Notes: generated from the sequence alone by a model not told the origin. Counted from the stretch's first letter, positions 1-8,407 are shown. The stretch is 37,002 bases of DNA from CAZFLD01 sp964519835 (GCA_964519835.1 CAZFLD010000043.1:1-37002), one strand, 5' to 3'. Numbers and translations: made by a program.

Positions 1-29
1 TCTAAAAAGAAGTACTTGCACCGGAACAG

Positions 30-35
30 TATAAT
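30..35 (+). promoter_or_regulatory. Candidate -10 box upstream of the exported protein gene
   Basis: A perfect TATAAT lies about 55 bases before the start codon of the first gene. No convincing -35 hexamer is seen 16-18 bases upstream, so this is only a possible promoter element. Confidence 0.3.
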
Positions 36-89
36 TCATAGCATTACAGTCAGGCACTTGGGCCGGACACGACCATCAGGGAGGAAGCA

Positions 90-1823
90 ATGACATCACG
101 GCGTTTGCCAAGACGTGTGGGAATTCTCTTTTTAGTTCTGTCGGCGGTTGTTGCCGCACCGGGTTTCAGCGCTGGGATTGCGGAGCGAGTCAACGCTGCG
201 TGGGATGCCCAATTGGAGGCCCGTCGTATGGCCGAGGAGGAAGCAGCCCGGGAGGCAGCGCAAGCCGAAGCGGAGGCGAACCGGGTCACGATTGTTGGAA
301 ATCTCTTCAACTGGGTGGACCATAGGAGTCCAACCGACAGTCTGCGTCCCGGTGCCGCGGAAAGGCAGATTAGCTTCACCGACCGGTGGGTGCTCTACGA
401 GGACGGGCTTGCCTCCACGCCGATTGATGTAAGCGCGGTGAGGGATAACGCGGAGAGCCTCTACGGGCGCGGTGTTCGGGTTCGTGGCGTGATGGAAGGT
501 GATATGCTCATCGCCGAGTCTATCGTGGCAGCCCCGAGGGCTGACGAGATTTCCGTTGAGGGACGCATAGTATATGAGGGAACCGCCGTCGGACCGGGGG
601 GCGAAACTCCATCTACCGTCAAGCTGATTACAGAGACCTCCGCGGGACGCCGCGAAATTCCTCTCGAGTCCCGGCCTGAGGGCTTGCTTGGACGGCGGGT
701 CGTTGCCGCGGGTCGCCCGTACCTGACTCGACCAACGCCGACGATCGGTATTCAGGAGATACTATTCGAGGTAACCAGCATCGAGGCGGCCGAACCGACC
801 CCGGGCGAGATTGTCAGTCATCTGCAGAACGTTGTCCTTACCCGCCCGAATGGGAACTACACCCTCATCGACCTGGACACGGTGACGATGTATCCGGTCG
901 AAGTTGATCTTGTGGAGCAAGAGGCACGGCGCCTTGTGGAGTACGGACAACTGTTTGCATCCGTGGCGGTGGAACGCGAATCCGACGGTTCGTTGGTATA
1001 TCACCTAAGCTCCATCGGCCCTCATGAGGTTGACGGGGGACTCGCGACCGCCTATCTCAACGGCGACCTTCACGGGACCATTCTCCCGGTGGAGAACCGG
1101 ACTCCTAACGCCGATGGATACATCGATGGGGACATTCTCCTCGTGAACGGCGCTCGTGTGGGTATTCCACTGGAGTCCAGTTACATCTCCCGCCTTGAGG
1201 GACATCCGGTTCAAATCAACATGGAATGGTACTTGGGCGCGAGCGAACCAAACGCCGTCGAGGTTATGGGCGGCGTTGCGTTTTCGAGCAGCGTCTGGCC
1301 CGAGTTTCCGGTCCTTATGCGGCCGTGGCGGTATGCGCACCACGGCTGGGTGGTTCCGGTAGGTGATGATCGATTCGGCCTTGTGCTGCGGACCGGCGAG
1401 GGAATCGAGATCGACCTCTCTGCGCGAACAACAATGCTGAGCGGCATGGAAGCTGCGGTGGAGGAGCTAACGACCATGGCGGAGCTCGGCGGATTTGTGC
1501 AATTGTTTGGCCAGCTTCCGGAGGAAGGACGCGACGATACCAACAGCCTCTTGGCGTTTGCGGTAACGTTTGTGCCCGGCGTCGGCGACCTGCGATTACA
1601 AGGACAGGTCGTGCAGTCCGATGAGAGCGAGTCGGGGCTTGGTCTGTCGATCGGGCGAGGGATGGATCGGATCACCGTACCCTTGACCGACCTGTCTGCC
1701 GGTGAGCGTGCGGGCCTTTCCACGGACTCCTGGGTCACCGTGTTTGGAACGCCCTTTATTCACAAACGGCAAGAGCTCGGAAACGCCTACATCGTAGGTC
1801 TGGAAGTCGATCGGGTCTGGTAA
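90..1823 (+). CDS. Exported beta-rich protein of unknown function
   Basis: This is a 577-residue protein with an N-terminal signal peptide: basic residues 3-9, a hydrophobic stretch at about 10-25 and a small-residue cleavage region near Ala-Gly-Phe-Ser-Ala. A charged Ala/Glu/Arg-rich segment at about 31-65 is probably a short coiled coil. The rest reads as several beta-strand-rich modules of about 80 residues with recurring phrases such as 'GRGVRVRGV', 'LGRRVVAAGRP' and 'SWVTVFGTPF', which resemble OB-fold-like barrels. I do not recognise a named family and see no catalytic motif. The ATG at 90 is chosen because an AGGGAGG ribosome site sits a few bases upstream and the signal peptide starts there. 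It is probably periplasmic or surface-located. It stands alone, with the next gene on the opposite strand. Confidence 0.8.
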   Translation: MTSRRLPRRVGILFLVLSAVVAAPGFSAGIAERVNAAWDAQLEARRMAEEEAAREAAQAEAEANRVTIVGNLFNWVDHRSPTDSLRPGAAERQISFTDRWVLYEDGLASTPIDVSAVRDNAESLYGRGVRVRGVMEGDMLIAESIVAAPRADEISVEGRIVYEGTAVGPGGETPSTVKLITETSAGRREIPLESRPEGLLGRRVVAAGRPYLTRPTPTIGIQEILFEVTSIEAAEPTPGEIVSHLQNVVLTRPNGNYTLIDLDTVTMYPVEVDLVEQEARRLVEYGQLFASVAVERESDGSLVYHLSSIGPHEVDGGLATAYLNGDLHGTILPVENRTPNADGYIDGDILLVNGARVGIPLESSYISRLEGHPVQINMEWYLGASEPNAVEVMGGVAFSSSVWPEFPVLMRPWRYAHHGWVVPVGDDRFGLVLRTGEGIEIDLSARTTMLSGMEAAVEELTTMAELGGFVQLFGQLPEEGRDDTNSLLAFAVTFVPGVGDLRLQGQVVQSDESESGLGLSIGRGMDRITVPLTDLSAGERAGLSTDSWVTVFGTPFIHKRQELGNAYIVGLEVDRVW

Positions 1824-1901
1824 GCCCGGCCGGCGACCTGCCGTTAGAGCCACAGCCGATTTGCTGTATGCGTGAGCTCGATTGCCCCAACCGGAAATCG
1901 G

Positions 1902-2498
1902 TCACAGGTCGATCACAAAACGAAAAACCTCTTTCCCGCTTCGCTTTGATATACCGGTGCCACACAATAGGCCGCCGTTGCGTTCAATGATCTTGCGAGA
2001 GCCGACGTTGTCATGGTCGCAGGTGATAAGCACATCGGCAAGCTCCGGCCGGTTTTCGCGAATCCAGACGAGGGTCCGGTGGAGGGCGATTGTCCCAACG
2101 TTGCGCCGTCTGAAGGCGGGCGCCACCTCGTAGCCAATGTGACCGCCTTCCAAGCGGAGGGCGTCGTTTAGATGGTGACGAAAGCGAACAATGCCGAGGA
2201 GTTGATCGTTGGGGGAGACGACCCATAGATGTGTCTGTCGCACAAAACCGGGAGGCGCATCGGGCGGCAGCTCGCGCAGCTGCTTGTCCTCGAAGTAGCT
2301 CCGTCGCCCCTGCTTATCGAGGTCGAGGAAGTCACCATACCGGTGACCATCGTGCCGTAGCACACCCTCGGCGTAGTCCACAAACGCATCATAGCGACTC
2401 TTATCAGGCACGATTAGCGCAACCGGTGGTGCGTCCAAGGCCTCGAGCTCGGCCACCGTGAGCCGCGGGTAGAGAGGCGGCTCGAGGTTTTCAAGCAT
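1902..2498 (-). CDS. GNAT-family N-acetyltransferase
   Basis: This protein of about 198 residues carries the GNAT acetyl-CoA-binding core: 'LLGIVRFRHHLND', then 'GGHIGYEVAPAFRRRNVGT' (motif A, with the pyrophosphate-binding loop), then 'ITCDHDNVGSRKIIERNGG' (motif B). The pattern fits the COG3981-like group of predicted acetyltransferases, whose substrate is usually unknown. The open frame runs in-frame up to 2849, but the upstream part resembles a different protein (a HepT toxin remnant), so I place the start at the ATG ending at 2498, just before the acetyltransferase homology. The ribosome site there is weak, so an upstream start making a fusion protein remains possible. The motif A glycines look slightly divergent (RRRNVGT instead of RGKGIGT). 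Confidence 0.75.
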   Translation of the reverse strand: MLENLEPPLYPRLTVAELEALDAPPVALIVPDKSRYDAFVDYAEGVLRHDGHRYGDFLDLDKQGRRSYFEDKQLRELPPDAPPGFVRQTHLWVVSPNDQLLGIVRFRHHLNDALRLEGGHIGYEVAPAFRRRNVGTIALHRTLVWIRENRPELADVLITCDHDNVGSRKIIERNGGLLCGTGISKRSGKEVFRFVIDL

Positions 2499-2669
2499 CG
2501 TGGCCACCGTCCGGCGCCGGATGTCCCACGCGAGCTCAGGCGTAATCTCGGCGACAGAGAAGGCGGGTATCCCCGACTTGTTGCTTTTGCCGTCGACGCC
2601 GCCGTTGCCTGCGGGCATGTGCGCGCCGTGCGGCTGCGTCGCGCGGCGCGCGGTTTCCGTCGGGCTCGA

Positions 2670-2789
2670 ACACCGGCCGAGCAACAACACTCTTTGTATC
2701 ACGGCGTCGTGGCGCAGCGAATCTGAAAGAAACTCGTCGCGGGTCATGCCGACCATGTACTCGATGATAAGGCGGGCTGATGTGATCAT
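2670..2789 (-). pseudogene. HepT/DUF86-like toxin N-terminal remnant
   Basis: In frame with the acetyltransferase and upstream of it, about 40 residues ('SARLIIEYMVGMTRDEFL', then 'RHDAVIQRVLLLG') match the start of HepT-like (DUF86) toxins, where the phrase is typically a helix, then 'G.S.EEF..D...Q.AV.R.LEIIGEA'. The rest of the toxin, including the RX4HXY active motif, is missing, and no MNT antitoxin adjoins. I read this as a decayed toxin gene whose frame became joined to the acetyltransferase. A later stretch ('ITPELAWDIRRRTV') resembles the HepT 'HPEIPWRDIIGMRN' region and may be another trace. Confidence 0.5.
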
Positions 2790-2848
2790 GAGTGGTGTAC
2801 TCCCATCACGGTTTGCGCCATGTGGGCCACAATGCCCGGGAAGCTCCA

Positions 2849-2884
2849 TGTGAGATAACAGGTGGGATACCAGGTGGGGTAACA
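2849..2884. repeat. Three imperfect 12-bp tandem units
   Basis: Three adjacent 12-base units fit GGTGGGRTAMCA with a few mismatches in the first unit. They lie in the 226-base gap between the acetyltransferase region and the lactonase gene. No gene is seen in that gap. Confidence 0.5.
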
Positions 2885-3075
2885 GGCGCGGCGGTCAAAG
2901 ACGTCGTCCGGCAAATCAGAAAACAGCAACATGAATTGTGAGGAATACGGCTTGCACAAACTTCGATCGGCACGCATACGGGCCAAAGAGTAGCCCGTGA
3001 GAGCAACCGCCGCAAGACAGCGACACGGGGGTATGGCCGCGACGTGGGCCGGAGGCGGGAGGCCGAGAACCCCGA

Positions 3076-4269
3076 CTACGCGAAGTGCAGGCACACGGGG
3101 CGGGTTGCCTCAGTTGACCGGACAAAGCTAAGGAGACCGGAGGACTGGTCGATCGCGAATGTTACGATGGCATTGCTGTCTTGGTTGGCGGCAAACAGGA
3201 ACCGGCCGTCGGGACTCAGATTGACTTCGCGCGGCGTTCTTCCGCGGGTGGACGCCCACCCGATGGATTCAAGTCTATGGTCGCCGCCGACCCGATAGAT
3301 CGCCACGGAGTCGTGGCCCCGGTTTGATGCGTAGACAAAACACCCGGACGGATGCAAGCGTATCGCCGCAGTCGTGCCGGCGCCGCCAAAATCGTCGGGC
3401 AAGGTTGATATCGTCTGAATAACCGCAGGTCCTTTATGGCCCGCCCGGCCCGCCGTGGTCGCCGCGTCCGGCCGGCGCGGCGCCTCCCGGGTAACCGGCC
3501 ACGAGATTACCGCAACCGTCGAAGAGAGTTCGTTTACAAGGTAGAGAAACGACCCGTCGGGATAAAAGGCGACATGCCGTGGTCCGGAGCCAGGCTCTAT
3601 CGAAATCGAGAGTCGGCTCTTATCAAGTGCTCCGGTTTCGCGGTCAATCTCGTAGACCTCAACCCTGTCGGTTCCCAGATCAGGCACGAGTAAGAATCGG
3701 CCGCTTGTGTCCGGGTAGGCTTGGTGTGCGTGGGCCGCCGCTTGGCGGGCCTCGTTTACGCTGCTGCCGTTGTGTTGAATGGTAGATACCGGCCCCAAAA
3801 GCATCCCGTCCGCCACCACGCGATACGACGAAACCGTGCCGGAGTTGTAGTTCGCGGCAAAGGCAAAGCGTCCGTCATTGCTAACGGATACATAACAGGG
3901 TCCCCGGCCCCCGCTTGGGACTTCGCCCATAAACGACAGATCGCCTGCCTCAGGCGCACGAGCGTAGCAATGGATTGCCCCACCTTCCGGCCGTCCGGCT
4001 TCGCTGACGGCGTAGAGGACCGGGAGGACCGGATGGGTTGTGACCCACGACGGATTGTCCGTGTCCCCCGCAGCGGAACGCGGGGTGATCGCTCCGTTTT
4101 CCGGATTATACTCGCAGACCAGGATGCCGCATGGCGCGCCGCCGCCTATCGGGCCGCCGCCTGGTGCGCCGCCGCCCCCGTGGGCGTGTGACGCCGTGGC
4201 GTTAGCGAGCCGGGCTTGGGCCCTTCGTTTTGTGTATGTTCCGATGTATAGGATCCGTGTGGTAGCCAT
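3076..4269 (-). CDS. Lactonase-family beta-propeller (YbhE/6-phosphogluconolactonase-like)
   Basis: This is a 397-residue protein of the seven-bladed lactonase family that includes 6-phosphogluconolactonase Pgl/YbhE. Family hallmarks are the N-terminal 'YIGTYTK', 'NPSWVTTHPVLPVLYAVSE', 'FAANYNSGTVSSYRV', 'AHAHQAYPDTSGRFLLVPDLGTDRV', 'GPRHVAFYPDG' and the C-terminal 'SPDGRFLFAANQDSNAIV'. Substrates vary in the family, so 6-phosphogluconolactone is only one option. Two in-frame low-complexity insertions are unusual: a Gly/Ala/His-rich one at residues 15-47 and an Ala/Arg-rich one at about 258-281. The gene stands alone. A -10-like TATAAT ends 12 bases before the ATG and there is no Shine-Dalgarno sequence, so the message may be nearly leaderless. 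Confidence 0.88.
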   Translation of the reverse strand: MATTRILYIGTYTKRRAQARLANATASHAHGGGGAPGGGPIGGGAPCGILVCEYNPENGAITPRSAAGDTDNPSWVTTHPVLPVLYAVSEAGRPEGGAIHCYARAPEAGDLSFMGEVPSGGRGPCYVSVSNDGRFAFAANYNSGTVSSYRVVADGMLLGPVSTIQHNGSSVNEARQAAAHAHQAYPDTSGRFLLVPDLGTDRVEVYEIDRETGALDKSRLSISIEPGSGPRHVAFYPDGSFLYLVNELSSTVAVISWPVTREAPRRPDAATTAGRAGHKGPAVIQTISTLPDDFGGAGTTAAIRLHPSGCFVYASNRGHDSVAIYRVGGDHRLESIGWASTRGRTPREVNLSPDGRFLFAANQDSNAIVTFAIDQSSGLLSFVRSTEATRPVCLHFA

Positions 4270-4280
4270 GCGTACCGTCG

Positions 4281-4288
4281 ATTATAAT
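4281..4288. promoter_or_regulatory. Shared palindromic -10 element between divergent genes
   Basis: The octamer ATTATAAT contains a perfect TATAAT on each strand (plus 4283-4288, minus 4286-4281). It lies between the divergently read lactonase and diguanylate cyclase genes. Neither strand shows a good -35 hexamer at 17 bases. Confidence 0.4.
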
Positions 4289-4425
4289 AGAGGACACGGC
4301 GATGGGCGATGCCGGTGGAGCGATAGGCCCGTGGCTGGGGCAGGTGAGCGCAGGCTCCTCACGCTTCCACTATGGTCGGTTTTCTCGTATCTTTTCCAAA
4401 ACAGCCTTGGAAGGGAACGCGCATA

Positions 4426-5577
4426 GTGCAGTTTTTTAGTGAGTTTGGTTGGAATCCATACGCCTTGGTCGTTTTGGCAATTGTGTACTTCAGCTCGCGT
4501 CGCGGAAGCCAGTCTCCGCCTAGAGACCAGCGGCTTTTCTACGGCCTATTGGCCTTTAACGCCATAATCTTGGCGGTCGAAATGCTCACCCGATCGGTCA
4601 ACGGCGTCAACGTCGCAGGCGCCCGGCTTATCAATGAGGGCTCCAACGCCGCGCTCTTCGCGTTGAACCCGGCGCCGGCGCTGTTTTGGCTTCTGTACGT
4701 GGAGTACCAGATACACGGAAAGAGCCGCTTCTACCGGACAATCCATGTCGTTGGGATCGCGGTTGTCGTGGTCCATGGGATCGCGGCGCTTCTCTCCCCG
4801 GCAACCGGCCTCCTTTTCTCGATCAGTGACGACAACATCTATCAGCGCGGTCCGGGCTATGGTTTTACCGCCGCGTTGAACTTTGGGTCGATTCTGTTTG
4901 CGGCCGCGTACCTCATCCACCATCGTCGGATCTTTGCCGGAAAGCAGTTCTACTCAATGTTCTTGTTTCCAATCTTTCCAGGTGTGGCCGCCGTGGTGCA
5001 GGTTGCGCTCTACGAGCCCAACGTGATCTGGAGCGCCCTTACCCTTTCGGTTTTTCTGGTCTACATCAACGTGCAAAACACGCGCATCAACACCGACTAC
5101 TTGACCGGGCTCCCCAACCGACGACAACTGGACGAGGCACTTGTCCGTAGAGTTCAGAGCCGAGGCGAGCCGTTTGGAGTAATCATGGTAGACCTCGACG
5201 ACTTCAAGACGATAAACGACAACCATGGGCACAAGGCCGGAGACGAGGCGCTTCGCGCGGCGGGCCAGATCTTCCGCGCGATACTGCGCAGACGCGATAT
5301 GGTCGGCCGCTATGGCGGTGACGAGTTTGTCGCGCTTATTACTGCAACCTCGGAAGAAGAGGTCAAGCAAACGGCGAACCGCCTCAAACTCGCTGCCGAG
5401 GAGTTTAACTCCGCCTCAGGCGCCCCGTTCCGCCTGCGCTTTAGTATTGGCTACGGCCTCTATCGTGAAGGCGAAACCCCGGACCAAATCGTGACCCGGA
5501 TCGACAACAAGATGTACGAAGAGAAGAATAGACGCAAGAACAGGCGCTCCGGCGCGTATCGCCGCGGCGAGGGGTAG
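4426..5577 (+). CDS. Membrane diguanylate cyclase (7TM-GGDEF)
   Basis: This enzyme is predicted to make cyclic di-GMP from two GTP. The first 220 residues or so contain about seven hydrophobic segments, resembling the 7TM sensory region of histidine-kinase/cyclase proteins. Next comes a GGDEF domain starting 'TDYLTGLPNRRQLDEAL', with 'DLDDFKTINDNHGHKAGDEALR' and the canonical active site 'RYGGDEF'. An inhibitory I-site RxxD (RRRD) lies five residues before GGDEF, so product feedback inhibition is likely. I choose the GTG at 4426 because GGAAGGGA sits nine bases upstream; the in-frame ATG at 4372 has no such site and adds an unlikely N-terminus. The length is then 383 residues. The sensory ligand is unknown. 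Confidence 0.9.
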   Translation: MQFFSEFGWNPYALVVLAIVYFSSRRGSQSPPRDQRLFYGLLAFNAIILAVEMLTRSVNGVNVAGARLINEGSNAALFALNPAPALFWLLYVEYQIHGKSRFYRTIHVVGIAVVVVHGIAALLSPATGLLFSISDDNIYQRGPGYGFTAALNFGSILFAAAYLIHHRRIFAGKQFYSMFLFPIFPGVAAVVQVALYEPNVIWSALTLSVFLVYINVQNTRINTDYLTGLPNRRQLDEALVRRVQSRGEPFGVIMVDLDDFKTINDNHGHKAGDEALRAAGQIFRAILRRRDMVGRYGGDEFVALITATSEEEVKQTANRLKLAAEEFNSASGAPFRLRFSIGYGLYREGETPDQIVTRIDNKMYEEKNRRKNRRSGAYRRGEG

Positions 5578-5890
5578 GCAGGCGCTCGGCCGACCGCGTT
5601 AGAGTAGTTCCAGTGCCCCAAGGGTTTTTCGTGGGCGTACAAATCGGCCGGGTAATCACGGTTCTTCGAAATCGAACCGCTCCGAATATGCACTCCGAGT
5701 ATGCGCTTTGCCCGCGACTCCTGTGGGATAGCCATGACGACAAGAGTGCTCGAACATTTACGGCAGATTCGAGGGTGCTCGGCACATAAGGCGTAGTTGC
5801 CAAAGTTGTGTAGGTACCGGACGCTGCCGAAGTTTGTGTGACCGCCGTGGACCGGAATCGAGCATGAGCAGCACGGCGCGACACCGGCTC
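5578..5890 (-). other. Possible small Cys/His-rich coding remnant in a 674-bp gap
   Basis: The gap 5578-6251 has no clear gene. On the minus strand, one frame across about 5590-5890 has coding-like codon use and a sensible peptide with clustered Cys and His: 'CCSCSIPVHGGH', 'ALCAEHPRICRKC', then 'YAHEKPLGHWNYSN'. This suggests a zinc-binding protein or its remnant. No start codon with a ribosome site is found, and at the 3' end the frame runs on antisense to the diguanylate cyclase gene, so it may be broken. I do not recognise a family. I see nothing convincing in 5891-6230 apart from the sulfatase leader. Confidence 0.25.
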
Positions 5891-6251
5891 CGCGTTCCGA
5901 CGCGGAGACAACCGGATTGCACGCCTTCGACAGCGGTTTCACGGTGGTGCCGGAGCGGGACGGAGGACGACGATGATCTGGTCCGGGCAACCGCAGTCTC
6001 GACGCTCAAATACTTCCTGGACCGGGCGGAAGATGTTAGCTGCGCCCGGGCAAGAGTCGCGTAGCCGCTCGCCATGCTCAGGCGAGCCATTGGAAATCGC
6101 GGCCGCAGGCGGGACACCTCACGCGCAACGGAAAAGACCACCGAACCTCCAACCCCGGGAATCCCGCCCGGAACTTGGGCTGAGATGCAAACACGCTTAT
6201 TTTAGGAGTATAAGAGATAGCGGCGAACGACAATCTGGAGGACTGCCACAG

Positions 6252-7775
6252 ATGAGCAACATTATTTTTACTCACACGGACAGCATGGACGGCCGCCTTG
6301 CGGGCTACATGGGCCATCCGGCCATGGTCGATGCCACGCCGAACATCGACACCCTCGCCGCGGACGGAACGACGTTTACACGCTGCTACAGCAACAACCC
6401 GATTTGCTGCCCGTCGCGCGCATCGATGCTAAGCGGCACCTTCACGCACCACTGCGAGGGGTGGAACAACTTCAAGGGACTCGAGGGAAACAAAACGCTG
6501 TTTGATCATCTCGGGGAGTCGGGCTACGACGTCGTGCGTTTTGGCAAGGAGGACTATCTTTCCGGATCGCACTCGATCCGGGCGCGGGTAACGCCGTGGC
6601 TGGGGCCGGCGGGAATCATGCGCCCCTCCTACAACGAGCCTGCACCCACCGTCGACGAAAGCAGCGAGCGTCGTGTGAGCACGGGCGATTGGTCGCGCGT
6701 CGACCGAGCTGTAGAGGCGATCCGCGCGCGCGGCGGGAGCCCGGCAAACGCTGGAGCCGGCGCCGCCGGCCGCCCGTCGGGCTCACGCGGCGGCCGGCCG
6801 CTCTTTTTGTACCTCGGTCTAGACCAGCCCCACCCGGGCTTCCACACCTCACGCTACTACCTCGACCGTATCCCGGAGGCTGTGTCAGACGTTCCGTCCG
6901 CAGACGAGTCCGTCCATCCGGTGCAACACTTTCAGCAGGTTCATAAAGCCTGGCGACACGGATTCTCCGAGCAGATGGTCAAGCTTGTCCGACGGGTCTA
7001 CATGGCGATGATCGCCGAGGTCGACGAAATGGTGGGCGCAACCCTCTCTGCGCTTCGTGAATCGTCGATCGCCGACGACACGATGGTAGTGTTTTCCTCC
7101 GACCATGGAGAGATGGCAATGGAGCACCGACAATTCCATAAGATGAGCTTCTACGAGCCGTCGGCCCGCGTGCCCCTGGTGTTTTCGGGCCCGGGAGTTG
7201 CCAAGAGCCGACGCGTTGAGGCGCTCACTTCACTTGTAGATCTCTACCCGACCTTCGCCGAGCTTGTAGGGTCAGTAGGCGCCCAATCACCCATCGGCAT
7301 TCCCCTCGACGGCGAATCGCTTGTCCCTGAGTTGCACGGTGAGCGGGCCACCCGACGGGAGTGGGTCCTGTCCGAGTTTCACGGGACCACCTCTCCGACA
7401 AGCGGCTTTATGCTCAGACAGGGCGAGTGGAAGTACGTCGCCTGGGACGGTTTCGCTCCGCAGCTCTTCCGGCCGGACACCGATCCCGCGGAGTGCCACG
7501 ATTACATCCACGAGTATCCGGAAACCGCGCGGGAGATGGATGCAAAGCTCCACAGTATCGTTGACTATCGCGCGGTTGCAAAACGGGTCCGAGCCTACAA
7601 TCGCCGCGCCTTCGAAGCGTTCCGCCGAGAACACCTCGAGGCCGGCGACTATCGCGAGCTCATGAGCCGCGTGTACTCGGGGTGGGATCATCCGGAATCA
7701 CTGAGCATCTCGCCATGGACCGACGCCGACGAGTTCGCCGTGGAGACGTGGTTGGGGGAGGAGGACAACGCATGA
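6252..7775 (+). CDS. Sulfatase resembling arylsulfatase K
   Basis: This is a 507-residue type I sulfatase. The formylglycine signature C-C-P-S-R starts at Cys52, within 'SNNPICCPSRASMLSGTF', and Cys52 should be converted to formylglycine. The phrases 'DSMDGRLAGYMG', 'GWNNFKGL' and 'FGKEDYLSGSHSI' closely recall animal arylsulfatase K ('DSFDGRLT', 'SWNNFKGL', 'FGKLDYTSGHHSI'), which removes 2-O-sulfate from glucuronate. I therefore suspect a uronate-2-sulfatase acting on a sulfated polysaccharide. 'SSDHGEMAMEHRQFHKMSFYEPSARVPL' is the usual sulfatase metal and substrate region. No signal peptide is visible from the ATG at 6252, chosen for its GGAGGA nine bases upstream. A Gly/Ala-rich insertion lies at residues 160-181. 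No maturase gene is present in the window. Confidence 0.9.
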   Translation: MSNIIFTHTDSMDGRLAGYMGHPAMVDATPNIDTLAADGTTFTRCYSNNPICCPSRASMLSGTFTHHCEGWNNFKGLEGNKTLFDHLGESGYDVVRFGKEDYLSGSHSIRARVTPWLGPAGIMRPSYNEPAPTVDESSERRVSTGDWSRVDRAVEAIRARGGSPANAGAGAAGRPSGSRGGRPLFLYLGLDQPHPGFHTSRYYLDRIPEAVSDVPSADESVHPVQHFQQVHKAWRHGFSEQMVKLVRRVYMAMIAEVDEMVGATLSALRESSIADDTMVVFSSDHGEMAMEHRQFHKMSFYEPSARVPLVFSGPGVAKSRRVEALTSLVDLYPTFAELVGSVGAQSPIGIPLDGESLVPELHGERATRREWVLSEFHGTTSPTSGFMLRQGEWKYVAWDGFAPQLFRPDTDPAECHDYIHEYPETAREMDAKLHSIVDYRAVAKRVRAYNRRAFEAFRREHLEAGDYRELMSRVYSGWDHPESLSISPWTDADEFAVETWLGEEDNA

Positions 7776-7966
7776 GTTTCTGGAACGAAGGATCGATGAT
7801 GCACGACGACTACGATCCCAGACCCGGCAACGTCCGGCCGACTCGTTTTGGCGCTCGGCGGTCGGCGCATTGGTACGTCGCCGCCTTCTTCTACATGCAG
7901 GCAGTATCGCCGGCGCTACGGGACGTGCCGGAGGCCACTGCATGGTTCGCGGCGAACGCGCGTTGA
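7772..7966 (+). CDS. Small hypothetical protein overlapping the sulfatase stop
   Basis: A 64-residue frame starts at an ATGA overlap with the sulfatase stop codon, the arrangement typical of translational coupling. It begins 'MSFWNEGSMMHDDYDPRPGN' and has no domain I recognise. The C-terminal half is antisense-compatible and partly overlaps an antitoxin-like remnant in another frame, so the true gene may have been truncated by recombination at about 7940. If it is real, it would be co-expressed with the sulfatase. Confidence 0.4.
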   Translation: MSFWNEGSMMHDDYDPRPGNVRPTRFGARRSAHWYVAAFFYMQAVSPALRDVPEATAWFAANAR

Positions 7967-8028
7967 TAAAAAACCGCACTCTTTCCGAGGAAGAAGCCAA
8001 GAAAAAGATGGCGAAGTGGCTCGACTGA
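7942..8028 (+). pseudogene. Antitoxin C-terminal tail upstream of ParE
   Basis: A short frame ending at 8028 encodes 'GRTLSEEEA'-type sequence (here 'NRTLSEEEAKKKMAKWLD'), which matches the C-terminal tail of small antitoxins that precede ParE/RelE toxins. It overlaps the toxin start by 13 bases, as intact pairs often do. The upstream DNA-binding part is absent or unrecognisable, so the antitoxin appears 5'-truncated. Confidence 0.5.
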
Positions 8029-8285
8029 TCTGGACAGAGCCGGACCTCTCCGATCTCCAAGATGTCGCGGATTACCTCGGTCTCGACAACCCGCCGGCGG
8101 CAAGACGGTACGTACAGAAAGTATTCACCGCAGCCGAAAGACTAAAAAGGCTTTCGCGATCCGAAAGGCAGCCCGTGGAACTAACAGGGACTCCGTATCG
8201 GCTGATTGTCGCTTACATCATGAGATACGAGCAGCTGCTACGGGCCTACGTGCTTGCGGAGCGAGCGGATGAAGACCAGGATTGA
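8016..8285 (+). CDS. ParE/RelE-type toxin
   Basis: This 89-residue protein shows the ParE/RelE pattern 'LIWTEPDLSDLQDVADYLGLDNPPAARRYVQKVFTAAERL', followed by 'PYRLIVAYIM' and 'LLRAYVL'. ParE toxins poison DNA gyrase and RelE toxins cleave mRNA on ribosomes; the helix-rich N-terminus favours ParE-like. The final 'GxR'-type strand is changed here ('TGTPYRLIVAYIMRYEQLLRAYVL'). The GTG start at 8016 is chosen because it overlaps the preceding antitoxin tail and aligns with the family start. With its antitoxin truncated, the toxin is probably inactive, silent or neutralised elsewhere. Codon use is similar to the neighbours. Confidence 0.72.
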   Translation: MARLIWTEPDLSDLQDVADYLGLDNPPAARRYVQKVFTAAERLKRLSRSERQPVELTGTPYRLIVAYIMRYEQLLRAYVLAERADEDQD

Positions 8286-8331
8286 CAGTCACTTCCGGAC
8301 ATCCCGTTTTGTGTTATCACAACGCTTCGCT

Positions 8332-8350
8332 GTGATGTCGATGACATTAC
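8332..8350. promoter_or_regulatory. Inverted repeat, possible antitoxin operator
   Basis: Arms GTGATGTC and GACATTAC surround a GAT centre with one mismatch; the inner ATGTC/GACAT is perfect. It sits about 57 bases upstream of the ribbon-helix-helix antitoxin start, where autorepression operators of such genes commonly lie. Confidence 0.35.
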
Positions 8351-8407
8351 ACGGCATCACTTGACCTCGACATTGTGTCTTCGGGATCCTCCTCGTAGGA
8401 GACAAGA

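Noticed and set aside
5655..5680. Inverted repeat CGGTT...AACCG resembling a tRNA T-arm
   Set aside because: No acceptor, D or anticodon stems of a tRNA could be folded around it.
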